A program made the position numbers and the translations under genes. DNA of 64,000 nucleotides from Prado023 sp963706885 (lineage in GTDB: Bacteria; Actinomycetota; Actinomycetes; S36-B12; CAIYMF01). The DNA is taken from contig CAVPNX010000027.1 in NCBI GenBank assembly GCA_963706885.1, forward strand, positions 154,931 to 218,930. The letters run 5' to 3'. Shown here one piece after another: positions 55,240 to 63,972 of this stretch (position 1 is its first letter; every line of letters begins with the position of its first letter). The notes under the pieces were generated by a model that ran no database searches, was not told where the DNA came from, and was given only the letters and a program-made list of their open reading frames with translations.

Positions 55240-56373
55240 GTGTCGCGCAAGAAGCCCAAGAGGATCGGCATCCTGACTGCCGGCGGTGACAGCCCGGGGC
55301 TCAATGCGGCGATCCGCGGAGTCGGCAAGACAGCGATCGGCCACTACGGAATGGAGCTGATCGGCTTCCGCGACGGCATCACTGGGCTGTCGCAGAACCG
55401 GCACGTGCCGCTGGACAGCGCTGCCCTGTCGGGGATCCTCACCCGAGGAGGAACCATCCTGGGCACGAGCCGGGACAAGGTGCACCGCATGGAGGTCGAC
55501 GGCGAGGTCCGCGACATGGTGCCCACCGTGGTGGAGAACTACGAGAAGGAGGGGTTGGACGGGCTGATCGTGATCGGCGGCGGGGGCACCGCGAAGAACG
55601 CCCTGCGCCTGCAGGCCGCCGGCCTGAACGTCCTCACCCTGCCCAAGACGATCGACAACGACATCTTCGGGACCGACACCAGCTTCGGGTTCGCCACCGC
55701 CACCGAGATCGCCACGGAAGCCATCGACCGCGTCCACAGCACGGCGCACAGCCACCACCGGATCATCCTCACGGAGGTCATGGGCCATCGGGCCGGGTGG
55801 CTCACGCTGGCCTCGGGGATCGCTGGAGGTGCGGACGTGATCCTGATCCCCGAGATCCCCTACTCGGTCGAGAAGGTCGCCGAGACAATCCGGGCGCGCA
55901 CTGCGCGGGGCAGCTCGTTCAGCGTGGTGGCGGTGGCTGAGGGGGCGCGTGACGCCGACGACACCGCCGACTACGAGGCGGCCCGGCTCCTGGTGAAGGC
56001 CGCCAAGACACCTGAGGCCTCGCGGGCGGCCAAGGCCCACCTGGCCCACGTCGAGGACTCCCAGCGCGAGCACACCTTCCGCCTGGCCCGCGAGCTCGAG
56101 GCCGCGACAGGGCTGGAGACGCGCGTGACCATCCTCGGTTACGTGCAGCGCGGCGGGGCACCCTGCGCCGCCGATCGTCTGCTCGCGACCCGCCTCGGCG
56201 CCGCGGCCGCCGACTTGGTGGCCCAGGGCGAGTACGGGTACATGATCGCCGCCCGCGGCGAGAGCACAGTGCCCGTGCTGCTGACCGAGGTGGCCGGCAA
56301 GGTCAAGCTGGTCCCCCCGGACCACGACTGGGTCGCCGCTGCCCGCAAGGTCGGCACCGGACTCGGCGACTGA
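55240..56373 (+). CDS. pfkA: 6-phosphofructokinase, group III
   Basis: This 377-residue kinase phosphorylates fructose 6-phosphate. It shows ILTAGGDSPGLNAAIRG, LIVIGGGGTAKNA, PKTIDNDI with the catalytic Asp, MGHRAGWLTLASGIAGGADVILIPE and LGYVQRGGAPCAADR. By family knowledge Gly at the second variable site (equivalent to E. coli Gly104) favours ATP, while Lys before TIDND is common in actinobacterial group III enzymes. The GGGGT loop lacks the usual acidic residue, so the phosphoryl donor is uncertain. GAGGTG lies five bases before the GTG at 55240; TTG at 55237 is an alternative. Confidence 0.9.
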   Translation: MSRKKPKRIGILTAGGDSPGLNAAIRGVGKTAIGHYGMELIGFRDGITGLSQNRHVPLDSAALSGILTRGGTILGTSRDKVHRMEVDGEVRDMVPTVVENYEKEGLDGLIVIGGGGTAKNALRLQAAGLNVLTLPKTIDNDIFGTDTSFGFATATEIATEAIDRVHSTAHSHHRIILTEVMGHRAGWLTLASGIAGGADVILIPEIPYSVEKVAETIRARTARGSSFSVVAVAEGARDADDTADYEAARLLVKAAKTPEASRAAKAHLAHVEDSQREHTFRLARELEAATGLETRVTILGYVQRGGAPCAADRLLATRLGAAAADLVAQGEYGYMIAARGESTVPVLLTEVAGKVKLVPPDHDWVAAARKVGTGLGD

Positions 56374-56444
56374 CGGGATCGGGCGCGCCTGGCCCGGAGC
56401 CGATCGCAGCCAACAGTGCGAGAATCGCAGGCAGGCGGTGGAGG

Positions 56445-57257
56445 ATGCGGATCCGGATCGGGTACCAACTGACGTTCGAGTTGGAGCAGCCCACTCCGAT
56501 GATCGTCGTCCTCAACGTGCACTACAGCCGGTCATCGGACCTGCTCGCACCCGACACGATGATGACGTCACCCTCGACCCCCTTCACCTCGTACCGCGAC
56601 TCCTTCGGCAACTGGTGCAACCGGATCACCGCGCCAGCAGGCACCTTCCAGATCCGCGCCGACACCGTGATCAGTGACCACGGGCTGCCCGACGACGTTC
56701 CCTTCACCGCGCGGCAACATGCGGTGGAGGACCTGCCCGAAGATGCTCTGGTCTACCTGCTGCCCAGCCGCTATGCCGACAGCGACCGTCTCGCCGACCT
56801 GGCCTGGGACCTCTTCGGCGGTGCCGAGCCGGGTTGGCCCCGAGTCCAGGCAATCAACCAGTGGGTCCACGACCACATCACCTTCGGCTACGAGTGGGCC
56901 CGCCCAAGCAAGACCGCGTGGGACGCCTACCAGGAGGGCCAAGGGGTCTGCCGCGACTACGCCCACCTCGGGATGGCGTTCTGCCGGGCCCTGAACATCC
57001 CCGCGCGGTACTGCACCGGATACGTCGCCGGAGTCGAACTGGCGACTCCCGAGGAGCCGATGGACTTCTCGGGCTGGTTCGAGGTCTACCTCGACGGTCG
57101 ATGGTTCACAGTCGACCCGCGCAACCTGCACCCCATGACCGGCCGGATCCTGATCGCGCGGGGTCGCGATGCAGCCGACGTGGCGATCGCCACGAGCTTC
57201 GGGCCCAACATCCTCAGCGACTTCCGGGTATGGGCCCGAGAGCAGGCACCCACCTGA
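56445..57257 (+). CDS. Transglutaminase-like protein
   Basis: This 270-residue protein has the bacterial transglutaminase N-terminal beta domain (MRIRIGYQLTFELEQPTPMIVVLNVH) and the cysteine protease-like core GVCRDYAHLGMAFCRALNIPARYCTGY, with the catalytic Cys. Where most relatives have a His-containing segment (FHAWFE), this one reads DFSGWFEVYLDGRWFTVDPRN, so the canonical His is absent; the subfamily end ILIARGRDAADVAIATSFGPN is intact. It may be a peptidase-type or inactive binding variant. Cytoplasmic by sequence. Confidence 0.82.
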   Translation: MRIRIGYQLTFELEQPTPMIVVLNVHYSRSSDLLAPDTMMTSPSTPFTSYRDSFGNWCNRITAPAGTFQIRADTVISDHGLPDDVPFTARQHAVEDLPEDALVYLLPSRYADSDRLADLAWDLFGGAEPGWPRVQAINQWVHDHITFGYEWARPSKTAWDAYQEGQGVCRDYAHLGMAFCRALNIPARYCTGYVAGVELATPEEPMDFSGWFEVYLDGRWFTVDPRNLHPMTGRILIARGRDAADVAIATSFGPNILSDFRVWAREQAPT

Positions 57258-57305
57258 GTTCCAGTGCGGTCGACGTCGGCCATGGAGCCCCAGTAGCGTC
57301 GGGAC

Positions 57306-57734
57306 ATGCCGCGACCCGTGCACTTCGAGATCCACGCCAGCCAGCCCGATGCGATCCGGGCCTTCTACAGCGCGCTCTTCGGTTGGACGTTCCATCAATG
57401 GGGCGATCAGGCCTATTGGCTTCTCGGTACCGGTGATGGCAATCCAATGGCCGGGATCCCCAGCAGCGAACTCGGCATCGACGGTGCACTGGTTCCGCGG
57501 TCCGGTCCCGTGGCCGAGGAGGGCCAGCCGGTGAACTCCTGGGTGGTCACCGTCGACGTCGACGACTGCCAGGCCTACCTCGACCGTGCGATAGAACTGG
57601 GCGCCACGGTCGCTCTGCCCCTCGCCCCGATCCCGGGGGTCGGCTGGCTGGCCTACATCAAGGACCCGGACGGCAACCTCCTGGGGATGATGCAGTCCGA
57701 TCCTGACGCCGGCCCTCCACCGATCTCGGCCTGA
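57306..57734 (+). CDS. VOC (glyoxalase-like) family protein
   Basis: This 142-residue protein has two beta-alpha-beta-beta-beta modules. The first reads VHFEIHASQPDAIRAFYSALFGWTFHQWG; the second reads VVTVDVDDCQAYLDRAIELGATVALPLAPIPGVGWLAYIKDPDGNLLGMMQ. His6 and a late acidic residue could bind metal. VOC proteins include lyases, isomerases and drug-binding proteins, so function cannot be stated. It begins 48 bases after the transglutaminase-like gene and converges with glutaminase. Confidence 0.85.
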   Translation: MPRPVHFEIHASQPDAIRAFYSALFGWTFHQWGDQAYWLLGTGDGNPMAGIPSSELGIDGALVPRSGPVAEEGQPVNSWVVTVDVDDCQAYLDRAIELGATVALPLAPIPGVGWLAYIKDPDGNLLGMMQSDPDAGPPPISA

Positions 57735-57744
57735 ACGCCGCAGG

Positions 57745-58741
57745 TCATTCCGCGGGAGCGGAGGCGAGCAGGTCCAGGCCGAGGGTGCGCGACAGCACCT
57801 GGGCGACGAGTTGCCCCTTGACGCTGTTACCGGCTGGGTCCAGTGGTGGCGCGAAGGAGCCGAGGCCGCCCTTGCCGGGGGAGACGGTGACGATCCCGCC
57901 ACCGATCCCGCTCTTGCCCGGCAGGCCGACGTCGCACAGCCAGTCGCCGGAGGTCTCGTACAGCCCGGCCGTGGTCATCACGGCCAGCACCAGCCGGCAT
58001 GTGCGGGCTGCCACAACCCGTTCGCCGTTGAGCGGATTCACTCCCCCATCGGCCAACGTGGCGCCCATGACGGCGAGGTCGCGTGCTGTCACTGCGAGGG
58101 ACGACTGGAGGGTGTAGATCTCGACCGCGTCCTGCGGGCTGCCGACCACGCGTCCGCGGGCGTTGAGCGCTTCGGCGATGGCGCGGTTGCGCAGGTTGGT
58201 GGCCGCGGCGCAGGACTCGTGCACCTCGTCGTCGAGGTGCAGCGCATGGCCCGCGAACCGGCTGATCCCGTCGCGCACGAAGGTCCACCGCGCGTCGATG
58301 GAGTCTCCCGGGGCAAGGCTGGCGGTGGCGATCGCCCCGGAGTTCACCATCGGGTTCGTGCGCCCGTCGGGGCTGACATCCACAGCGGCGATCGAGTTGA
58401 AGGCCATCCCAGTGGCGTTCAGCCCGATCAGCTCACGGATTCGTGTGAAGCCGTACTCCTCGATCATCAGCGCGAGCACGAACGGCTTGGCCACGCTCAT
58501 CAGCGCGAACGGGTGATCAGCGTGCCCGGCGGCGTGCATCGCGCCGTTCACGCCGACGACGCAGACCCCGAACAGGTCCGGCGGACATGCGAGCCAGCGC
58601 GGGGTAGACGGTGGACACCTCCCCCCCGCTCACGTCCGCCACCTGGACGTGGGCGTCGTCGACGAGTCGCTGCACGAGCTCGGCGTCGGGGAGCCGACCG
58701 GTCGAGACATGCGTGCCCTGCCCGGCACTGGTGTCATCCAT
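57745..58741 (-). pseudogene. glsA: Glutaminase, apparent frameshift
   Basis: The ATG at 58741 opens LPDAELVQRLVDDAHVQVADVSGGEVSTVYPALARMS. The next frame continues PDLFGVCVVGVNGAMHAAGHADHPFALMSVAKPFVLALMIEEYG, where S-x-x-K is the beta-lactamase-like catalytic pair of GlsA, then NPMVNSGAIAT, YTLQSSLAVTARDLAVMGATLADGG and GLPGKSGIGGGIV. The junction near 58580 has one extra base (CCGCCGG in place of CCCCGG in coding sense). Removing it gives 331 residues, the usual size. The enzyme converts glutamine to glutamate and ammonia. Confidence 0.85.
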
Positions 58742-58926
58742 GGCGACATCGTGGCCGACGATCCGACGGTTGTCGCAGGCTGGGAGGGCCCGGGAGTCCC
58801 CTGTATGGGACGTCCTGCGCACGGCGCGCGGATACGGCAGGATCATGAGCTACCGCGCCATCGGGACGATGCGCGCTGAAGATCAACCCTTCCCGTGCCC
58901 ATGACCGACCGACTCGAGGAATTGCG

Positions 58927-60166
58927 ATGGCATCCATGTCCGAGGACCTGGCCAGTGTGTATCGGGACCTGCACCGACACCCGGAGCTGGGGTTCGCCGA
59001 GCATCGGACCGCGGGCATCGTGGCCGAGCGCCTGACCCGGTTCGGGTTCGAGGTGACCACCGGGGTGGGCGGGACCGGGCGTAGTGGGGATCCTGCGCAA
59101 CGGCGACGGTCCGACCGCCCTGCTTCGCGCGGACATGGACGGCCTGCCTGTGGCCGAGGCGACCGGCCTGCCCTACGCCAGCACCGATATGGCGCAAGGC
59201 GAGTCCGGGGACGTCCCGGTGATGCATGCCTGCGGCCACGACATGCACGTGACCGCCCTGCTCGGGGCCGCCGAGCGGCTGGCCGCCGAGACTGAGTCGT
59301 GGGCCGGCACGCTGATGCTGGTGTTCCAACCGGCTGAGGAACTCGGCGCCGGGGCCCAGGCGATGATCGATGACGGCCTCTTCGAACGGTTCGGCCGCCC
59401 CGATGTGGTGCTGGGCCAGCACGTGGCCCCGCTCCCCGCCGGTGTCATCGGATTGCGATCGGGTCCCGCCTTCGCAGCCGCCGATGCGTTGCGCATCGTG
59501 CTGCACGGGCGGGGCGCGCACGGGTCGCGCCCGGAGGTGTCGGTCGACCCTGTCGTGATGGCCGCGGCCACCGTGATGCGCCTGCAGACAGTGGTCTCCC
59601 GCGAGGTCGGTGGAAGCGAGACCGCAGTGGTCTCGGTCGGCGTCATGCGGGCCGGAACCGCGGTGAACATCATCCCGGACAATGCCGAGCTGCTGGTCAG
59701 CGTGCGCACGTTCACCAAGGACGTGCGCGATCGCGTGGTCGAGGCCATCGGCCGGATCGCCCGCGCCGAGGCGGCCGCCTCGGGTGCCCCGACGCCCCCC
59801 GACGTGGAGGTCACCTCCTCGTTCCCTGCGGTCGCCAACGACCCTGCGGCAGTCGACCGGACCCGCCCGGCCCTGCAGGGCCTGCCCGCCATGGTCGTCG
59901 ACCCGGGCCCCGTGACCGGCAGCGAGGACGTGGGCATGCTGGCGACTGCGGCAGGCGCCCCCTGCGTCTTCTGGCTGCTCGGTGGGGCGGACCCGGCGGC
60001 GTTCGCAGGGGCGGCCACCTTCGAGGAGATGGCGCTGCGGGTCGCCGCGCTGCCCTCCAACCACTCCCCCCTGTACGCCCCGGTCATCGAGCCCACGCTC
60101 ACCATCGGGGTCAACGCCCTGGTGGCCGCGGCCCAGACTTGGCTGCCGCGCGCCGGAGACCGGTGA
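58927..60166 (+). pseudogene. M20D amidohydrolase, apparent frameshift
   Basis: The ATG at 58927 follows GAGGAA. The first frame gives VYRDLHRHPELGFAEHRTAGIVAERLTRFGFEVTTGVGGTG; the second gives VVGILRNGDGPTALLRADMDGLPVAEATG, HACGHDMHVTALLGAAERL, FQPAEELGAGAQAMIDDGLFE and GSEDVGML. These are the dinuclear metal ligands (Cys and His of HACGHDMH, Glu pair) of hippurate hydrolase/IAA-amino-acid hydrolase type enzymes. One extra G in GGG at 59077-59079 separates them; removal gives 412 residues. It is divergent from glutaminase. Confidence 0.85.
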
Positions 60167-60202
60167 CACCGGGGCGTCCGGCTCCGGCCGCTGGATTGCA
60201 GG

Positions 60203-61066
60203 TCAGGTCGTGCTGCGTGGCTTGATTCCCAGGGTGTAGCGGACCTGTTGGTGCAGCACGAAGCCGCCGCTGGGGTGAGCGCCAGCGGACAGCCGGCGCT
60301 CGGCCTCTGCTCGCACAGCGGGGCGCTCTGATTGAGGCACCGCTACCCACATGGCCCGCTGCCCCGTGGACATGCTGAAGGCCTGCCACTGGTCGGCGTC
60401 GGCGAAGTGCACCGGCAGGTCGATCACGAGGGTGCGCACCTCGGCGAACCCTGCCCCGGCCACCAGGGACTCCATCCCTGCGTCGGACGCGAACGGCCCG
60501 CGCGCCCCACTGGTTCGGGCATCGAGCATGGCGGGCGGGAGGTAGGGGGTGAAGATGTCGTCCACCGCACGCCACACATCGTCCTGGGGGCCGAAGGTGC
60601 TCACCCCGAGCCTGCCCCCGGGGACCAGGACCGCACGCCAGGCTTCGAGAGCCGCTTGGGGGTCAGGCAGGAAGAACAGCACCAGCGACGCACCGACGAC
60701 ATCGAACGCGCCCAAGGACAGTGCCGGGGACTGGGCGTCACCCATCGAGACAGCGACGTGGTCCAGGCCCTCCGAGATGGCCGCGCGCTGGGCTGCGGAG
60801 ACCATGGCAGGCGACACGTCCACCCCGACCGCGCGACCCTGGACCCCAACCGCACGGGCCGCGGGCAGCAGGAAGGCCCCCTTGCCGCAGCCCAGATCCG
60901 CAACCCACTCGCCCGGTTCAGGTGCCACCGCGTCCACCAGGCCACGGGCTATCGGCCCGAAGAAGTCGATACCGACCTCGTCGTAGCTGCTGGCGATCTC
61001 GTCGAACAGCCGTGCGTTGCGCACCGCTGGATCAGCGGCCGGAACCACCGGTTCGGGTTCGGACAT
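60203..61066 (-). CDS. SAM-dependent methyltransferase
   Basis: This 287-residue class I methyltransferase has motif I VADLGCGKGAFLLPAARAVG (about residue 55), post-I VDVSPAMV, motif II FDVVGASLVLFFLPDP and motif III VLVPGGRLGVSTFG. It resembles UbiE/COQ5-like small-molecule methyltransferases; the acceptor is unknown. The ATG at 61066 gives the start SEPEPVVPAADPAVRNARLFDEIASSYD. Confidence 0.85.
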   Translation of the reverse strand: MSEPEPVVPAADPAVRNARLFDEIASSYDEVGIDFFGPIARGLVDAVAPEPGEWVADLGCGKGAFLLPAARAVGVQGRAVGVDVSPAMVSAAQRAAISEGLDHVAVSMGDAQSPALSLGAFDVVGASLVLFFLPDPQAALEAWRAVLVPGGRLGVSTFGPQDDVWRAVDDIFTPYLPPAMLDARTSGARGPFASDAGMESLVAGAGFAEVRTLVIDLPVHFADADQWQAFSMSTGQRAMWVAVPQSERPAVRAEAERRLSAGAHPSGGFVLHQQVRYTLGIKPRSTT

Positions 61067-61148
61067 GGACCATTGTGGGCGGTCGGTGTGGGGCGCGGTC
61101 AAGGGCGACGCGAATGCACGGCCCCGGTGCCGCCCGAGGGGCTGTCGG

Positions 61149-62045
61149 TCAGGGGGCGGAGGCGACCGCCGCCTGTGGTGCCAGCGCCGCTCGATCTCCA
61201 GGCGCGCGCTGCTCCCGGCGGCGCAGCGCTGGACCGAGGAGCATCGCGAACACGAAGCCCGTCGCCGCGATGAGCACGATCATCGTCCCGCTCGGGACGT
61301 TGGCGAAGTAGGAGGCGTACATGCCCAGCGCCCCGCACACCGAGCCGATCACCGTGGACAGCACGAGCATCCGTCCGAACGACTGGGTGAGCAGCCGGGC
61401 TGTCACTGCGGGGATCACGAGCATGGCAGCCACCAGGGTGACGCCGATCACGGTCAGGGTCGCGAGGATCGCGAGGCTGAGCACGCTCACGAGGATGGCG
61501 TCCGTGCGTGCGACGTTCACCCCGGAGGCCTGGGCAACGTCCGGGTCGAACGTGGCGAACAGCAGGGCCCGATAACCGAAGACGACCAGGACCACGGTCG
61601 CCACGCTGATCGCGACCAGGGCCCACACCTGACCCTGGGAGATGCCCAGGATCGAGCCGAAGAGGGCCGCGTCGAAGCTGGGGCCGCGGTTGCCGAACTT
61701 CGCCAGGAGGGCGACGCCCAGGGCGAAGGACGCGGTGGTGACCACACCGATGGCGGCGTCCGACCCGATCCGGTGCTTGCGCGCCACGCTGTTGATGGCC
61801 AGCGCCGAGCCCACGCCCCAGATCCCCGCCCCGAGCATGTACCAGCTGGATGCGATCAGCTGGCTGGCCGCGAACCCACCGAAGATCGCATGGGACAGCC
61901 CGTGGCCGATGTAGCTCATCCCCCGCAGCACGATGTAGACGCCGATCAGGCCCAGCAGCGCCCCGGAGATGGTCGCCACCACGATCCCCTTGATGAAGAA
62001 CGTATAGCTGAACGGGTCGAGCAGAGATGTGAACAGGTCAGTCAT
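61149..62045 (-). CDS. Metal ABC transporter permease (ZnuB/MntB type)
   Basis: This 298-residue protein has eight or nine hydrophobic helices and the ABC-3 permease motifs: RGMSYIGHGLSHAIFGG near residue 50, SDAAIGVVTTASFALGVALL, and TLVAAMLVIPAVTARLLTQSF in the C-terminal half. The family imports Mn, Zn or Fe. The start overlaps the ATPase stop by eight bases. It is the last gene of a three-gene operon with candidate operator at 63948-63972. Confidence 0.88.
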   Translation of the reverse strand: MTDLFTSLLDPFSYTFFIKGIVVATISGALLGLIGVYIVLRGMSYIGHGLSHAIFGGFAASQLIASSWYMLGAGIWGVGSALAINSVARKHRIGSDAAIGVVTTASFALGVALLAKFGNRGPSFDAALFGSILGISQGQVWALVAISVATVVLVVFGYRALLFATFDPDVAQASGVNVARTDAILVSVLSLAILATLTVIGVTLVAAMLVIPAVTARLLTQSFGRMLVLSTVIGSVCGALGMYASYFANVPSGTMIVLIAATGFVFAMLLGPALRRREQRAPGDRAALAPQAAVASAP

Positions 62046-62895
62046 TGCCGGTTCCTCCCACTCCAGGCGCCCCTGCTCCGAGACCCGCGCGCACCGGTGC
62101 CGTATCGGGCACGGACACCGAGTCCCGACCGGAGTCGACCACCACCGGCATGCCGAGGTGCGTCAGGACGTCGAGTCCCGCACCGAAGGTCGCCTCCAGC
62201 ACCGGTGCGGTGAGCACCTCGGCCGGGGTGCCGGCGGCGATGACCCTGCGGTTCAGGCACACGAGGTGGGGCAGATGGGCGGCCATGCCGTTGAGGTCGT
62301 GCGTGGTGAGCACGATCGAGATGCCGGATTCGTTGAGGTCCCCCAACAGGTGCAGCACCGCGTGCCGGGTGGTGATGTCCACCCCGGACGTCGGCTCGTC
62401 GAGCAGCAGAAGCTCGGGCTTGCCGGTCAGCGCACGGGCGAGGAACATCCGCTGCTGCTGGCCGCCGGAGAGCTCGCGGATGTGCCGGCCGGCCAGGGCT
62501 GCGATGCCCAGCCGGTCCAGCGAGGCCATCACCTCCTCGCGCTCTGCCGCGGTGGCGCGGAACTTCGCCCCATGCTGCGGGCGGCCCATCAGCACACATT
62601 CGAAGACGGTCACCGGGAAGTCCCAGTTGATCGTCTCCAACTGCGGCACGTAGGCCATCCTCAGGCCGGGCCGGCGTTCGAGGGTCCCGTGCCAGAGGTC
62701 CTGGGCCCGGCCGCGCTTCGGCGGGGTGATCGCACCCATCAGGACGCGCAGCAGGGTCGTCTTGCCGGAACCCGAGGGCCCGACGATCCCGGTGAACTGC
62801 CCCGGTTCGATGGTCAGGTCGATGTCGGACAGGACGGTACGACCCTGCTGGTAGGCGATCCCCAGACCGGAGGTGCGCAGCAGGGCGTCGCTCAT
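62038..62895 (-). CDS. Metal ABC transporter ATP-binding protein
   Basis: This 285-residue ATPase has Walker A VGPSGSGKTT, signature LSGGQQQRMFLARAL, Walker B LLLLDEPTSGVD and H-loop VLTTHDLN. It is typical of MntA/ZnuC-type subunits: YVPQLETINWDFPVTVFECVLMG matches the permease-contacting Q-loop region of this group. The ATG overlaps the substrate-binding-protein stop (ATGA). Confidence 0.9.
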   Translation of the reverse strand: MSDALLRTSGLGIAYQQGRTVLSDIDLTIEPGQFTGIVGPSGSGKTTLLRVLMGAITPPKRGRAQDLWHGTLERRPGLRMAYVPQLETINWDFPVTVFECVLMGRPQHGAKFRATAAEREEVMASLDRLGIAALAGRHIRELSGGQQQRMFLARALTGKPELLLLDEPTSGVDITTRHAVLHLLGDLNESGISIVLTTHDLNGMAAHLPHLVCLNRRVIAAGTPAEVLTAPVLEATFGAGLDVLTHLGMPVVVDSGRDSVSVPDTAPVRAGLGAGAPGVGGTGND

Positions 62896-63884
62896 TGTGG
62901 GTACTTCGCGTTGTCCGGCGCGACGTCCGACACGTCCAGGGACCTCAAGGTGGGGGCCTGACCACCAAGGCCCTCGATGATCGTCTGGTAGTCGAAGCGC
63001 ATCAGGCCCAGGAACGAGTGCTCCGGATCGCCGGGCTCGCCGGGCAGGTCGTCGTCGCGCAGGTCGTCGATGTACTGGGCGCCGGCCTCGTTGGCGATCT
63101 CCTCCAGCACAGGCGAGGGGAACACCTCCGACCCGAAGACTGCCGACACTCCCTCGGCCTTGACCTGATCGATGAGTGCCGCGACCTCTGACGGGGTCGG
63201 CTCGGCGAAGTTGCTGGGCTGGATCGCCCCGACCACGTCCCACCCGTAGCGTTGTCCGACGTAGGCGTAGGCATCGTGGTAGGTCACCAGCTTGATCCCA
63301 CCGGGGACACTGGCTTGGTCGGCCTCCAGGGCATCAGCCAGGGCCGTGGTCTTGGCCAGGAAGGCCGTGAGGTTCGCGTCGTAGGTGGCGGCGTTGTCCG
63401 GGTCCAGCTCGGAGAACTTCTTGGCCATGACCGTGGCGTACTCACCGGCCAGGACCGGGTCGGTCCACAGGTGCGGGTTGGGCTTGCCCTCCTCCTTCGG
63501 GAAGGAGAAGTCGTAGATGTACTCCGACTCCGGAAGCACTTCGTTGCCGACCTCGACGATCTGGGTCTCGGGCCGCTTGTTGGCCTCCGCCAGCTCCAAA
63601 GTGGGGTCCTCGAGCTTGAGGCCGTTGACGAGGATGAGGTCCGCGTCGCTGAGCAGTCCGGCGACACTCGGGTCGGGCTCGAACGTGTGGCTGTTGGTCC
63701 CCTCCGGGACGATCCCCTGGACGTCGACGAGCTCCCCGCCGATGTTCGCCGCGATCGAGGTCATCGGCGAGACTGTGGTGGCAACGAGCAGCTTGTCGCC
63801 GTTCCCGCCCTGCGCCGAGTCGTCCGACGATCCGCACCCGGTCAGGATGAGTCCGGCCGCCAGGCTGATCGCAACGATCCGCAT
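62892..63884 (-). CDS. Metal ABC transporter substrate-binding lipoprotein
   Basis: This 330-residue cluster A-I binding protein has a lipoprotein signal (MRIVAISLAAGLILTGCGSS, Cys at residue 17), VVSPMTSIAANIGG-like VSPMTSIAANIGGELVDVQGIVPEGTNSHTFEPDPS with the first His ligand, NPHLWTDPVLAGEYA (second), LVTYHDAYAYVGQRYG (third) and FGSEVFPSPVLEEIA. These ligands match TroA/PsaA/ZnuA; there is no His-rich loop, which slightly favours Mn or Fe over Zn. It opens the operon. A palindrome and promoter lie 65-90 bases upstream. Confidence 0.9.
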   Translation of the reverse strand: MRIVAISLAAGLILTGCGSSDDSAQGGNGDKLLVATTVSPMTSIAANIGGELVDVQGIVPEGTNSHTFEPDPSVAGLLSDADLILVNGLKLEDPTLELAEANKRPETQIVEVGNEVLPESEYIYDFSFPKEEGKPNPHLWTDPVLAGEYATVMAKKFSELDPDNAATYDANLTAFLAKTTALADALEADQASVPGGIKLVTYHDAYAYVGQRYGWDVVGAIQPSNFAEPTPSEVAALIDQVKAEGVSAVFGSEVFPSPVLEEIANEAGAQYIDDLRDDDLPGEPGDPEHSFLGLMRFDYQTIIEGLGGQAPTLRSLDVSDVAPDNAKYPQ

Positions 63885-63928
63885 GAGAACACCCTTCTTG
63901 GCCGCCCCGGATGGCCGAGCCATGCCAA

Positions 63929-63957
63929 AGCCTAGGCTCGCTCCAGCGTTCCTGCAA
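63929..63957 (-). promoter_or_regulatory. Predicted promoter of the metal ABC operon
   Basis: Read toward the operon, TTGCAG (63957-63952) and TAGGCT (63934-63929) are separated by exactly 17 bases, a good actinobacterial -35/-10 pair. The -35 lies inside the inverted repeat at 63948-63972. Prediction from motif and spacing. Confidence 0.5.
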
Positions 63958-63972
63958 AAGAGTTGCAGGAAC
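63948..63972. promoter_or_regulatory. 25-bp palindrome over the -35 box of the metal ABC operon
   Basis: GTTCCTGCAA, a 5-base AAGAG spacer, then TTGCAGGAAC form a perfect 10-bp inverted repeat. Its position over the -35 element suggests a repressor site. It does not resemble the IdeR box at 6234 or the Zur consensus known to me, so the regulator is unknown. Confidence 0.65.
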
